Shown: in pieces, positions 50,274 to 61,919 of the stretch
How positions within the stretch are numbered: the stretch's first letter is position 1
Layout: every line of letters starts with the position of its first letter
Assembly: GCA_910589415.1 (NCBI GenBank)
Contig: OU342631.1
Span: forward strand, 5,828,001-5,892,000
Direction of reading: 5' to 3'
Origin: Malachius bipustulatus
Taxonomy: Eukaryota; Arthropoda; Insecta; Coleoptera; Melyridae
Length of the DNA stretch: 64,000 nucleotides
Translations under genes and position numbers: made by a program
The notes under the pieces: generated by a model
The model's database searches: none
What the model saw: the letters and a program-made list of their open reading frames with translations, nothing else
What the model was told of the DNA's origin: nothing

Positions 50274-50460
50274 GGCGACTTCCCATGGCGAGGCACTTGA
50301 CGAACCTGGTTTGTGACTCGTCAAGTCACGCTTAACAGGAATGTGAAGGCTCGGGGGCTCGCAACGCGTCGTTGCACCGTGAGTTTTCCGCGACTCGTCG
50401 AATTTAGACAAATTTAGCCAAACCGATGGCTCGCCGATTCCCCCGCCGTGGAAAGCCGCC
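50274..50460. repeat. GC-rich MITE, 187 bp, with 5-bp TTTAC duplication
   Basis: The left end GGCGACTTCCCATGGCGAGG and the complement of the right end GGCGGCTTTCCACGGCGGGG differ by four transitions in 20 bases. Directly outside, TTTAC occurs on both sides (50269-50273 and 50461-50465). It is much richer in GC and CpG than the surroundings. Confidence 0.75.
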
Positions 50461-51262
50461 TTTACAGATTCAATCTCAGACGTGACATTTTTTCCAACGC
50501 CTGCCTAAATTATTTTTTCATTGGCTCACACGATAATGATTCATTTGAATATTAATTTGAAAGCTCTACAACCCCTAAATGAACCCAACTCGAGAAACTC
50601 CTCTTGAGTTATAGGTAATTCAAATTATGCAAAAGATTTAAATAGGTGTCATTTTTTGTTTCAACTTTCGATTCAACGAGTAAGATTTTTCCAATCGTTT
50701 CGTTCTGGTAAGTTAATTTACATCAAAAGGAAACGCAGCAGTTTGCATTTTTCATATTATGATAATCTCATTGCTGTTTAAGTAAACTTATAAAATAAAA
50801 TAAGTGATTAATGAATAAAAACAATTATGTCAGATTCTTCTTTGAAGTATTTCTCAAAACTGATATAAACAATCATATCACTGCTCGCTGATGGAGGCAG
50901 ACGTATCTCCGAAACATGTGTCGCAGACTTCAAAGTAGAACTCTAGAATTGTTTTTATACATCAACGATTAACCTACTCTACGAAGTAGGGTTACAAAGT
51001 GCATTTTTATCAGAAGAAAGTTATCAGTGTTTATTAAAGAAATTTTTACTCAACAGTTCACATGATTTTTAAAATGCAACACGCTGCCGCTTTTTATGAA
51101 ATGTAAAGAAACTGTTTCTGTCTCATCACTTGGTGTTTCATCTTCGATACTCCTTCAAACACATATCTGGTCTGTTTGGTGTTATTAATTTTCCCTCGGT
51201 TTCCATTCGCTAACCTCCGTAAATTCATCAAATTGGCAACCCCTGTGTTGTTCTATTTGCAG

Positions 51263-51376
51263 CGTGCAAACCGGATGACTTTAGATGCAATAATGGCCTT
51301 TGCATTCCGAAGTCCAAGAGGTGTGACGGAATCCGGAACTGTCAAGACCGCTCCGACGAAATCGGATGTCCTCATA
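51263..51376 (+). CDS. Exon 4: LDLa module 3
   Basis: The exon is 114 nt, phase 1 to phase 1, with acceptor ttctatttgcag|CG and donor CATA|GTATGC. It covers residues 104-141. Cysteines are at 105, 112, 117, 124, 130 and 139, with F110, [10 protein letters not shown] and a canonical calcium motif CQDRSDE, so this module should fold and bind calcium normally. Overlapping frames in the same stretch have no domain signal. Confidence 0.9.
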
Positions 51377-52949
51377 GTATGCACCTTTATTTTCTCTTTA
51401 TCGTTGTTCGAAATATGAAAAATATTCATATGTTGCTTTGATCATTGATGGCTAAATCGCTTTCATAAAAAATATTTCCAATCCAAGACTATGTAACCTA
51501 TGTAACTTGTTGCTTCATGTAAAGTACCTACGAGTGATGTTATTGCTTGAGAATATATACCTAGCAGTTTATTTTTATACTTACGTTTTGTTCGTACGTC
51601 CGCTTCATTGGAATAAAGCCAGAATTATTTGGATAGGAAATGTTACACAAACCACCTTGCGTTTGTGATCTAACCTAAATTTAACGCACTTATTAGACTA
51701 CTTTTCAAGTTGAAAAATGTTGTCATGGTCAGTAGCGTAGTAGCGAGACGTTTTTCATGGTTAATAATAATCCTTATTTATTATTGTTGTTAAAAAAAGT
51801 TGAACAAACGCAGAGTACCTGCTTGTAGTTATTACGAGTATATTCCAATAAAGTCATGATCACCACAACGTTGAGGAGCACCAAGCTGAAGAACGATATA
51901 AGAACCAGGAAAAAACTTAAGCATAATCGCGACTGAAGAAAGTATGTAGGTATTACAATAATATTAGGAAACCTTATGCATCGTTAATGGGAAGACGTAC
52001 CAATATTGTTCTAAGCTCAGAGATTTCACAAATTAATTCATCAATTATATTAAATTGCCCTGATTAATCAGAAATGCGGCAGGTCTATACTGATTTTAAT
52101 CTAAATTAATTAAAACACAAGGGGGACTCTCCGTTGTGTGGGTACGATAATAATCATATACCTGGGCTTTCCATACCAAGCTTTAACATTATTGCAATTT
52201 ATTGGAAATGCGTTTGAGGAGACGTAATTTTTATAATAACCCGACACGAAGAAGAATAGTATCAAACACTACTTGTTCTCATGAATGTTGTGTAATATGG
52301 GGCAAAGATCATATTGAGAATATTAAGTAAATTACCACATGGTAAATTAATATGCGAGTGGCCAAAGAATAACTTATAAGTATGACAGATGATATAGAAT
52401 GATTCAAGATTTAGATTTAATTCCTCTGGACGCATTTTTTTACCACTGCTTTTTTGAAATCACAGTAGTTTGTGATGAACGTTCTTTGTGTATTGAATTG
52501 ATCACAAATGTATTCCAAGGTATCTGCTTATGAGAGCAAAAATATGGTCGAAGTAACATATGAATATTTTTTGTATAAAATATCGATGAATATATCTCTC
52601 TAGGAAACAATTCTAAGAAGTCCTGATCAGTTTAATGAAGTTGAATGATTGAGACTTAATTTTTAACATTGCAAGCTAATGGTGGTGGTTTGCTTTAAAT
52701 TTTAGATAAATGCCAAATAATAATATTTAATAGTTCAATATGTGATTCAGATAATATACAAATGTTGCTGTTTTATCATTAATTGGTTAACTTAACATAA
52801 CTACTTAGTTTTTGAAGTAGTATTAAAAACTATTTAGAGCCCTGTTCTGTCAAATATAGTAGGTGCTTTTAAATTACGTTAATTGCAAACTTGATGAAAT
52901 TTAATGGTAGGTAGAGGTAGAGGGTTCCACTAGAACACTCCAGCCAAGT
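51377..52949. other. Intronic sequence, nothing recognised
   Basis: AT-rich, no domain, exon or clear repeat boundary. Confidence 0.4.
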
Positions 52950-53897
52950 TTCCCTACTCGGACTTCGCAAAGCGTTGTCGCCATCTCGGATTTAAAGGAT
53001 GAGATCATGAATCTCGGTAAATATTGCTTGTCCGTGGAAAAATATCATTCAAAAATTGTTGAGGAGGGTTCAGAACGACTTTTGTTAAGAACTTTTATTG
53101 AAATTTCCCCTTGTTCAAAAGTTTCAGAACAAATTTTCAAAAAAGTCATTTTTATGGGTGGAAACGGTTTTTTAGATTTTACAACAAAATGGTCAATCGA
53201 GGATGGAAACAGGGTTTTACCAAAATTGTAGCTTTTGAGTTTTTCTACTACATACATGTCTCCATTTTTTTTTGCGTGCTTGATACGAATATTACGAATA
53301 CAGAGGGCCAAGCGCCAATATTTTTCAATTTTTGTTTTTTAATTTTTCACACAACTATATTACTTGGTTTCGTTTCTACAAAATACCTCAAAGAATGCGG
53401 GACGAGGCAATTTCGAAAATTAGTCAGCGGACCCGAAAATTCTGTCATTCTAGATGCCATTTTGTTTGTTGAAAGTATAAAACCAGATTCTCAATCAACG
53501 GCCCTGGCGAAGACTCCAAAATCATATGTACCTGCGTGAATTAATCAGTTATCTATTGTGTGCAAATTTAAGAATTTTCAAAATTGACGACGGTCGACAT
53601 TTGACGCCCTCTATATTCGTGTCAAGCATTGCAAGAAAAAAATTTAACATACTTATGTTCTAGGATAACCGAAAGAACCGTTTCCACCCCTAAATGTGCC
53701 ATTTTTAACAATTTGTAACTTTTGATTAACAAGAAATTCCAAAAAAATTTCAAACAATAGTTATTGGATACATCCTTCTTAAAAGTCTTTGAAATAATAA
53801 TTTTTCACCGTCAAGCAAAATTCACAAAGATTCATTATTTCATCCCTTTAATTCAAGATGGCGGCCTCCCCTTGCGGAATCCGAGAGGGGAATAAAA
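52950..53897. repeat. Fold-back element, about 950 bp
   Basis: The left edge cgccatctcggatttaaagg pairs with ctttaattcaagatggcgg on the right, and the next block ggatgagatcatgaatct pairs with agattcattatttcatcc. The inner arms pair through cgaatattacgaatacagag against ctatattcgtgtcaag. The arms are diverged, so this is an old copy. The 142-codon frame at 53111-53539 is a by-product. Confidence 0.75.
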
Positions 53898-54151
53898 TTT
53901 AATCAAGCTTCTACTTAACGCAATTTTAGCCCACTTTTCGTTTACTTTTTACTGGACTAGTTGCAAATTAGATAATAATTTTTACGTAATCGGCAACTAG
54001 TATGTATTAGGTATGCGAACGTAGGTATAAAGATGATTACAAAGTTTTTAGAAAATGTAGAATAGGCAATAACAAAATTGTCCCATAAGACGCGTCCCCT
54101 TTTTCGAAGTCTAAACGTTTTATCATACTCAATATCGGACTAATGATTCAG

Positions 54152-54382
54152 ATCGCTGCGACAAAAACTACGAATGGGAATGTGATGATGGACAATGCAT
54201 CGATCAAAACTCATATTGTGACGGTCGGAAGGACTGCGCAGATAACTCCGATGAGTTGAGATGCAATCACAAAAAATGCAAATCTGATGAGTACAAGTGC
54301 AACAACGGCACCTGCCTCAATATCGCAAAAAGGTGTGATGGAAATGAAGATTGTTCAGATGGGGAGGACGAGGAGTATTGTG
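54152..54382 (+). CDS. Exon 5: LDLa modules 4 and 5
   Basis: The exon is 231 nt, phase 1 to phase 1, with acceptor tgattcag|AT and donor TTGTG|GTTAGT. It covers residues 142-218 and is the only exon here carrying two modules. Module 4 has Cys 144, 152, 157, 164, 170 and 179, with W150 in the usual Phe position and CADNSDE. Module 5 has Cys 184, 191, 196, 203, 209 and 218, with CLNIAKRCDG and the calcium motif CSDGEDE, in which the Ser is replaced by Glu. The linker between the modules is only four residues. Two modules without an intron between them suggest an intron loss or an ancestral duplication within one exon. Confidence 0.92.
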
Positions 54383-54763
54383 GTTAGTCCTTGTGACTCT
54401 CGTCTAAATTCTTCAAAAATTACAGTTTATCCCAGTTACTCTTACCTATGGATTTTATCATACTTACTTAATTTTAAATTTTCTAGAGATTTCGCTCCTT
54501 TAACAGAATAATAAAAAAAAATTGACGTGAGTTTTATGAACTTATATATCTAACAGGAAATCTAAAGTTAGGTGCATGAAAAGAAAATGCATGAAAATCA
54601 TGAAAATAATTTGCATTTAACGGTATTAAGTCACACAAAATAAAGGTTTGTGGGTCATTAACCTAATAACTATTTGCTTTGGTAGTATGTATCGTCAAAT
54701 CCAAAGGTGAAAGTAACTTAGTTTTGACAATTTAGAGTAATCATTGTTTATGTCCACAAACAG

Positions 54764-54877
54764 CTCGGTGTACTGGCAATCAATTCCAGTGCCAAAACGG
54801 AAAGTGTGTTGATATAAGAAAACGATGCGACCAAATTGTGGACTGTTCTGATAACAGTGACGAGCAAGACTGCAATG
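54764..54877 (+). CDS. Exon 6: LDLa module 6
   Basis: The exon is 114 nt, phase 1 to phase 1, with acceptor ccacaaacag|CT and donor CAATG|GTAAGG. It covers residues 219-256. Cysteines are at 221, 228, 233, 240, 246 and 255, with F226 and CVDIRKRCDQIVDC followed by CSDNSDEQDC. The two basic residues before the fourth Cys and the D-Q after it resemble insect perlecan modules more than lipoprotein-receptor modules, which often carry Trp there. That comparison is from memory. It lies 381 bp downstream of exon 5. Confidence 0.92.
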
Positions 54878-55863
54878 GTAAGGATTCTTTAGTTGGATTC
54901 TTCTTATCTACGTTGTTCTTCGATGTCTCATATCTTCATTCTTCATATGTGTTGTATTCCTAGGTACCTACTACCTATATCTATCAGTCGTTTCTTCGAT
55001 AAAATTGCTGATCTTTAATGTATTAATATATGTTGTCTTTGTGCTCTGTCTACTGAGCAGAATTCCAGCTTCAATTTTCTTCTGTGTCAATAGATCTTTT
55101 CTGTTACTGTCCACTGTCTCTAATTTTCGATCTAGTCTTTATGTGTCTATCATATTATACTTGTTTCGATAATTATCTCATTCGAACTAGGATAAATTAA
55201 AAAATATTTATCTACGTGTTATTATTATTATTATTGCAATTGTTGTTAATTCATCTGATAAAGAAATGTTGCAAAATTACTTTCACTAATTTTTCAATTT
55301 TTGAATCAGTCTTCTCACTCACACATTACCTGTTATAGGGTATTGAAAAATAAAAGGAGTTTAATTAAGCAGATGTAACTCAGGCTTGACTTCGCCTCTT
55401 GGTTTTAATTTGTATTGTATCTATAAATGTACAGGACGCCAACAAAGAAAGACTCGTTGTTATAATTATTATTATTATTAATGTATAAATTTTTCCCATT
55501 TTTTGGTAAACTTCACATCGAACTTCTAAAAAACAACGGAATATGTAAACTGCAAGAAATAAAAGATATTCTACAGATCAATGTATAGTTATTTAGACTT
55601 ATTCAATTGTAATTTGTTTAAAAAATTTGAAAATCATAGATTTACTTATTAAAAATATCATCCTCGTGGGGCAGCAATCGAGATCACTAACAGTGATCGG
55701 AATTGTTCTATTGTTCCATTAAATTCTACCCCTTAATGATCATCACAAGACTCTACTTCTGAGATCGTAGAGATTAAAACCGATGAAAAGAGAAATTTTT
55801 AAGCTTTAATTTTCAATAGATAATAATTTGCAAGATTCATTTGCTCCAAATAACGATTTACAT
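54878..55863. other. Intronic sequence with short TTA/ATT microsatellites
   Basis: Short (ATT)n-type runs occur near 55219-55236 and 55464-55479. No gene or domain. Confidence 0.5.
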
Positions 55864-56447
55864 TAGCTAGGAATAGACGGAGCGATTTGCTGGCCGATTT
55901 GATCGCCACGAGCAAATTCGGCGGATTTGCTCGTGGCGAGCAGCGTCGACAGATTTTTCAAGTCACACCATAAACGTCCACGCTAATCGTACAAATTATC
56001 CGTCGGAGTGGCTCATCATATGCAAATGTGTACGCTTATGGGGAAACTACACGATTTATCGATCGGATTTGCGTGGCTCGTGATCTGTAGAAAATTTCAA
56101 GAGGTCGCGAGCCATGCCTAAAATCCTTTTTTGACGCTTACACTCAGAGTACGGTATTTACGCGGTATTTTTAAGCTAATTAATATTTGATAATAATGTC
56201 AAAGTATAATAATAATAACAAAAAGGGAAAACGAGCGGCTGTGACCGTATCGCGTATCGCGCTAGTCTGGCAGAAAAGTCTGTTCGTTTATGGCAGAAAA
56301 TACTATCACGCCGTGCCAGAGGCGTCGACGGTGCTGGCATGGCTCTTGGCATGGCGCGCTGAGTTACCACAAACGAAGAGGTTTATCTTCCAAGTTTGCT
56401 CGTGGCGATCAAATCGGCCAGCAAATCGCTTCGTCTATTCCTAGCTA
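55864..56447. mobile_element. 584-bp MITE with long terminal inverted repeats and TA flanks
   Basis: It starts TAGCTAGGAATAGACGGAGC and ends in the complement of TAGCTAGGAATAGACGAAGC. The inverted repeats continue for about 55 bp (cgatttgctggccgatttga, gatcgccacgagcaaa). TA on both sides fits a Tc1/mariner-type duplication. The subterminal motif gatttgctcgtggcgag is repeated inside. The frame at 56187-56444 mostly runs through the right repeat and has no recognised domain. Confidence 0.85.
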
Positions 56448-56744
56448 TTGATTCAATTTAATAAGAGATCGTTGCAACTATAACCGCTTACCCAATAAAC
56501 GGCAAAGTGAATCATCGCATCAAACGGGGGACAGAGACGCGCGGAGTAAGAAATTTCATAGCCGTGCATAATAATCTGATAAGGGATGCACCAACTGAGA
56601 ATATTGCAGAAAAATACAGTGTTTATAATATGAGATAGTGACATGTTATGATAAGAAAAGCACCATAACCAATAAGATTATTTCTAAAATTCAGATGAAC
56701 TATCAGAATCACAATCAGTTTGTTTCAGAATCACTATCACTGTT

Positions 56745-58049
56745 CTCTTCAACAACAAAACTTAAAGGTTCAACAATTACTTCAACGCGTACATCCAGAT
56801 CTCACATACGAGATTCTTCTTTAAAAATATGCTGGATACATTTTTGCCAATTCTCAGGTGTCACATGACCTAAATGCTTCATCTAATAAGATTTTTATTT
56901 CTGACATCTTGAAGGTTTTATTTTTCCTTGCTACCTCAGATTTTACTTGAGCACAGAATTAACTCAATTGGGTTCAACTCACAGTGATAGGGAGGCAAAC
57001 GATGAATAATAATAATACCATTTTTCCGAGCCAATTCATCCACAGCATACTTTACAAAACTTTTCTTATGAAGACGAGTCAAGTCCAATAATTATTGCAC
57101 TTTTAGCATGGTTTCTTCGTGGGCAATATCTTTCATTTTCAACCAATCAATTATTTGCCGTTTTCTCCAACTTGACGTTGGCAATGGCTCTAGCCGTCGA
57201 CTGTGATATGGTGCATTATTCATCACCACTACAGAACCTGCTTCCAACTTTGGTATAATTGAAGCAAACCATCCTTCAAAACGCGTGGCGTCCATATCCT
57301 CGTGATAGTCTCCTGTTTTTTTTTTATTCAAATATTAATGCACCACCGTCTACAAACCACTATCACTGCCAATGTGCGTGATTATTAATCGTCTTCCTTT
57401 GCCGGAAGGAGCTTTCAACCCTGTTGATAAACATTCCATGAAAGCTTGTCGACTGCTGGTGACATTAAGGTCTTGCCAAACCTTCTGAACGGTATGGCCT
57501 TCGTTTAGCCATGTTTCGTCCATATAATAAATCTTGCGATTCTCCATCCTGTATTGACGAATTTGTTGCAAATAATTATGCCGCCATAAAACGATGTCAG
57601 GTTTTTCTAAAAGAACAGTCTTTCGATTTCTTTTCAAATATCGGAAGTTCATAGAATGGAGAGTTCGTTTTAGCAGTCGCATTGACACTTATGGCATATC
57701 GGCGTCAGCATTAATGGCGGCTGAAATTTTTGCCAAAGTTGGCAGTTCATTTTTAAAGAAAAAGGAATTCACTTTCCCACGGATGGATCTATTCGTGTCC
57801 TCGTCAAGAATGATCGTTTTTTTCCCACGCGTTTCTACTCTGGTAGTAGAGCTAGATTCTTTTATAGCTTTATACACGCTGCTCTCCCCCATTTTTGTTA
57901 AGCTGCTACATTTTAACACTGCTTCTGTCACGGATAAATTAGGATTTCTTTCTCTCTTAGACCAACAAAAACGTTTTTAATTAAAATTTCCACTTCCGGT
58001 ATCAGAGTGATACGCTTGTTTTTCCTAACAACCATGTTATCGGCCATAT
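56745..58049 (-). pseudogene. Dead Tc1/mariner (DDE_3) transposase
   Basis: A transposase can be followed on the minus strand from M-A-D-N at 58049 to the Ser/Asp-rich tail near 56745. An N-terminal helix-turn-helix-like region (LTKMGESSVYKAIKE) leads to the first catalytic block YMDETW (about 57520-57540). The second block is GSVVVMNNAPYH (about 57205-57240), where the normal catalytic Asp of M-D-N is Asn (codon 57218-57220). The third is LPPYHCELNPIEL (about 56960-57000) with its Glu intact. Defects include a frameshift near 57945, an in-frame TAA at 57689-57691, a frameshift with an A-run at about 57320-57350 and a stop at 57092-57094. It lies in the intron between exons 6 and 7. Its termini were not identified. 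Confidence 0.85.
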
Positions 58050-58967
58050 TTTTTTTGTTTTTCAACACAATAATCAATCAAACACAAAAATCTATTTGAA
58101 TTTTAAAAATTGCTCCACCACTTACTGCTTTTTACCCAACGCTTGAAACGCTACTGAAATTACTTCGGCTTCTGCAAGTGCGATAAATGCCTTTTTAACA
58201 AGAAAACAGATAAGATAAGCTTATGGTTAAATCTCAGACGTACAAGAGAGTATGTGATGAGGTGTATAGCAGTAGATTAAAGAAGACAGAGAATAAAAGT
58301 AGACTGATTGTTTTTTAATCAATAATAAAGATAAGCTTATGAGCTCTTGCAGTTCGTACCCTGCGGCAAAATTTCTTAAAATTTAAACAATTATTCAAAA
58401 TTTTACAAGCAAGCGGTTTTGCCGCTCGATAGTTACCATTTTGCACTATTTTGATGACTCACTTTGCGGTATATTGAACTTTATATATAGTTTTTGTTCA
58501 TAATGGAAAAAAGTCATTTATTACTAAAATTGTTTGAAACTTAGGGTTAATCCTATATAAGTACTTCTCCATAATTACTTGAACAAGAATTCTTATCATG
58601 AAACCTTGCCAAAATTACAAAAACAATTTTTCATAGGTACACTACACTAGAACTGAGTGAAAAGACTGGCTCAGAAATCTATTTCTGTTATAAAAAGACT
58701 TGAAAAGTGAAAAGTTTTAGAAAGTAGATATATGTAAATGATAGTTTGGACATTGCAATTTATTTTTTGGTGTCTTAATATTTCCCTCTTTGTTATAACA
58801 CCTCAATAAAAAAAAAACACTTCATTGTTTTTCTAACTTGGGTTCTTCAGTTAAATTTTCAATGCTTCGTTGATTTTTTATAAATAAATTGATATGGGTC
58901 TGAAAATTTTGTTGACGATATTGTCGCATTGATTAAACAAATAATCAGTAGAATTATCTGGATGCAG
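58050..58967. other. Intronic sequence upstream of exon 7, nothing recognised
   Basis: AT-rich; may include the unrecognised 5' end of the transposon. Confidence 0.4.
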
Positions 58968-59126
58968 GTCGAATATTGACATGTACAAAAAAAGCCTGGA
59001 GATGTCGGGATAACCTGTATTGTATATCAAAACGCGATGTTTGCAACGGCGAAATCAATTGTCAGGATGGATCTGATGAAAAATATTGTAGAAAACGTGG
59101 ATTTATTAGGAAAAATATTACTAAAG
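58968..59126 (+). CDS. Exon 7: LDLa module 7 with a basic C-terminal extension
   Basis: The exon is 159 nt, phase 1 to phase 1, with acceptor ggatgcag|GT and donor CTAAAG|GTAAAA. It covers residues 257-309. Cysteines are at 262, 269, 275, 282, 288 and 297, with W267 in the aromatic position and the calcium motif CQDGSDE. After the last Cys there are 12 extra residues (R298-K309) that are strongly basic and contain an N-I-T glycosylation sequon at 306-308. RKR at 298-300 could serve as a proprotein-convertase-like or heparin-binding patch, but that is speculation. The other exons have no comparable tail. Confidence 0.88.
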
Positions 59127-60489
59127 GTAAAAGGGTAGCTTTCGGGTATTTGTCGCGTATTAATTCTAATAATTGGGGACTCTACCTACGTTTGATTATA
59201 ATTTTCCAAGGAATTATTGTGCTAATCCAGGGACAAAACTTGTACAGTTTCCTAGCTTTTGGGTAAAAATATTTTTCTTCATCTTCCTTATTGTGTATAT
59301 TACATCTGTTTCAACGACTTTCTTCTCTTCTAGCATTATAAAGTAGAGCAGTATGTGCACAAACTTTAACGGTTTAGAGTATTTAAAACTTTTACAATAT
59401 AAGTGTATTGTTGTATTCTTTCCAGTTAACAGACTAAACGAAGATCCTAAGCCTTTTTCTTTCATTAGACAAACACTTGAAGATAATACAAAATGACTGA
59501 TAAATTATATACTTTATCTCGTACTTTATATAATTAACATTTCTTAATAGTTTAGAATTCTAGCAATTTTCTAACTCTTCAAAATAACGCACAAAAAACG
59601 ATGATTAAGGAAGATTGTGGACTTTTTTGAAAAAAAAAATTTTTAAAGAAAGAAAAATGTTGATATATTTTTGAAAAAGGATACCACAGATTCGCAAGGT
59701 TATGTATAAGAATCTGGTTTCGATGTCCATTGCCTACCTCTCAATTACAAATGATCTAAGATTCGTGGACATTTTAATAACGAGAATAATACGATTTATA
59801 AACTCTACTCCAAGAGTTAAGTGGAAAAACCAGCTTAGGATTATTAAAAATTATTACTTAAGAAGGGAGAAGATAAGAAAAGCTCACACATTTAAAAATT
59901 CAAAAGGATTTTAAAGCATAAATCGTTCTGGTGTGAGTGCAAGATCTGGTTGTGAGTGCAAATCAGAGTGCAAGAGAAGGGACCACTTTATAGAGAAAGG
60001 CTGGCGACGAAATTGATCTGATGGTACTAGGTAATTCTACAAAGACGGAAACAATTCCCCTTTATATATCAGAAAATACTCATCGTTACAAACCGTTTTG
60101 GTACAGTTAATTATACAAAAGAAATACTATATCCTGTGTCCAACTGACTCTTTTGTAAGTTGGATTGTGCAAAAATATCTATTACACTAATTGATTGTAA
60201 TGGAGTTATGAAATTGTTTCTAACTTTAGAATCTATAAATAAAGCGCCGATTATATGCGGTTGTGAATAATAATTAATTGAAGTGTTGTGAACTATAAAA
60301 TTTAATGGAAATTATTAAACTGCGGTAAACTTTCAATTCTAGATGTCAAGAATGTGAATCAATTCCATCGTCAAGTGTTTGTTAATGTGAACGACCTAAT
60401 ATTATTCGCGTTTGTTCAAATGTCACTGCCATTTCTATTACTTGTATATTTACATACTTATATGGTATATTATGTCGTTATATCATTTA
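59127..60489. other. Intronic sequence, nothing recognised
   Basis: Frames at 59214-59465 and 59702-59914 have no domain. Confidence 0.4.
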
Positions 60490-61050
60490 TACAGGATGTC
60501 CCAGACTTAATTCACCTGTTTTTAAAGTTTCAAAATTGGTTCAGAAATAATCAAGAAAAGGTTCATCAAGGTGGTCATGACTTTTTATCTGAATGACTTT
60601 AGCTGTCAAAATTTATCAAGAATCTGGTCATAGTTTTTAATTGACAGGCCATAGTCATTATCAAGGTTCATGATAAAGTGCTTTGGCTCCTGTTTTATTT
60701 TTTAAATTTCACCAGAAATCAGAATTATTTAATCTAAATTATTGATAAATTTTGTCAGCTAAAGTCATTCAGATAAAGTTCAGATAAAAAGTTATGACCA
60801 CTTTGATGACCATTTTCTTGGTTATTTCTGAACCGATTTGGAATCTGAAAAAACAACTGAATAGAGAATCGAGTAATTCATTTTTTAAGGGTGGGGGCTA
60901 TAACTTAGGGGATGTTGAAGTGGGGGTTGTTTTCATGCTGTCAAGTTATATAGCTTTAAAAATTAAAATAAAATCTCATTTATTAGGTTCGATTATCTCA
61001 ACCTGTATATGAGATATGGTCTGGTCAATTGAGTCTGGAACGCCCTGCAT
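60490..61050. repeat. Fold-back element with ACAGGATGTCC end
   Basis: The left end is tatACAGGATGTCCCAGACT and the right end reads gagtctggaacgccctgc. The inner arms pair strongly: tctgaatgactttagct (about 60588-60604) against agctaaagtcattcaga (about 60759-60775), and gaaccaatttt/ggttcagaaataatcaagaa against ttggttatttctgaacc. Confidence 0.85.
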
Positions 61051-61057
61051 ACAGAAT

Positions 61058-61304
61058 ACAGAGTGAGCAACATTGTAATATTTTAGATCTTCGTCTTTAT
61101 AATTGTTTGGGAGATGTCTGGATTTTAACTGCATGTGTTTAGGAAGATTAATATGACTTTATTAATTGACCCAAAAAATCCTTTGAGTGTATAAATTTAA
61201 TAATAATATATTAAATAGTGAACTTAAATTTACATCAGGGGCAGTAACTATACTTAAGATCTTCAATCAAAATCGGACCCACGTGGAAATATTGCTCACT
61301 CTGT
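61058..61304. repeat. 247-bp fold-back abutting the previous one
   Basis: It begins ACAGAGTGAGCAACATTGTA and ends TATTGCTCACTCTGT in inverted orientation. The pair tagatcttcg and taagatcttca continues inward. It starts eight bases after the preceding element. Confidence 0.75.
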
Positions 61305-61919
61305 ATATGTATAGTAGGTTTGGTAATTTAATAATGCACTGGTTAATTACCAACAAAACTTTTGTTTGTTTATTTTAATACATTAAAAACCTACTCAGTT
61401 ACTTTCAATAGGACGTTCACTTTTTAAAAACATTTAAAAGTTATGACTCATTTGCCCTTTCTGCTTGATGGTGTCTCTAGTATGTTCTAAAAATAGTCTA
61501 TTTACTATTGGAAGAATAAAATATTAATGGCTCATAAAATACATACTATAATACATTTGAAAAGCATATAAATAAAAACCGTGAACTCTAAATAGCAGAA
61601 CCAACTTTTCTATACATAGATATATTATTTATAATTAACTATCAATAGTTCTTTTGTTTGATGACTCTGAAACATAATTATGCATGAAGAAATGAAATGA
61701 AAGCATGAATTGGTCGAAAAAATCTGCACGTTTTTTACTCCAAAGTTTTTTAATCCTATATCTGATAGAGGAGGATTCTTTAACTCCCTGTACATATCTC
61801 GTCTCGTTTTGTACATATGAAGATCTAACCGTGTTTGAATAAGGAGATGCATTTTGTAAAGACTCGGACTAACAATTACATTAAGAAAATCGTCGATTTT
61901 GACTGATAGTTTTCGACAG
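61305..61919. other. Intronic sequence upstream of exon 8
   Basis: The minus frame at 61625-61936 overlaps the exon 8 acceptor and has no domain. Confidence 0.4.

Noticed and set aside
53111..53539. 142-codon plus-strand open frame
   Set aside because: It lies inside the inverted arms of the fold-back element 52950-53897 and has no domain.
57594..57980. 128-codon plus-strand open frame
   Set aside because: Antisense shadow of the transposase pseudogene.
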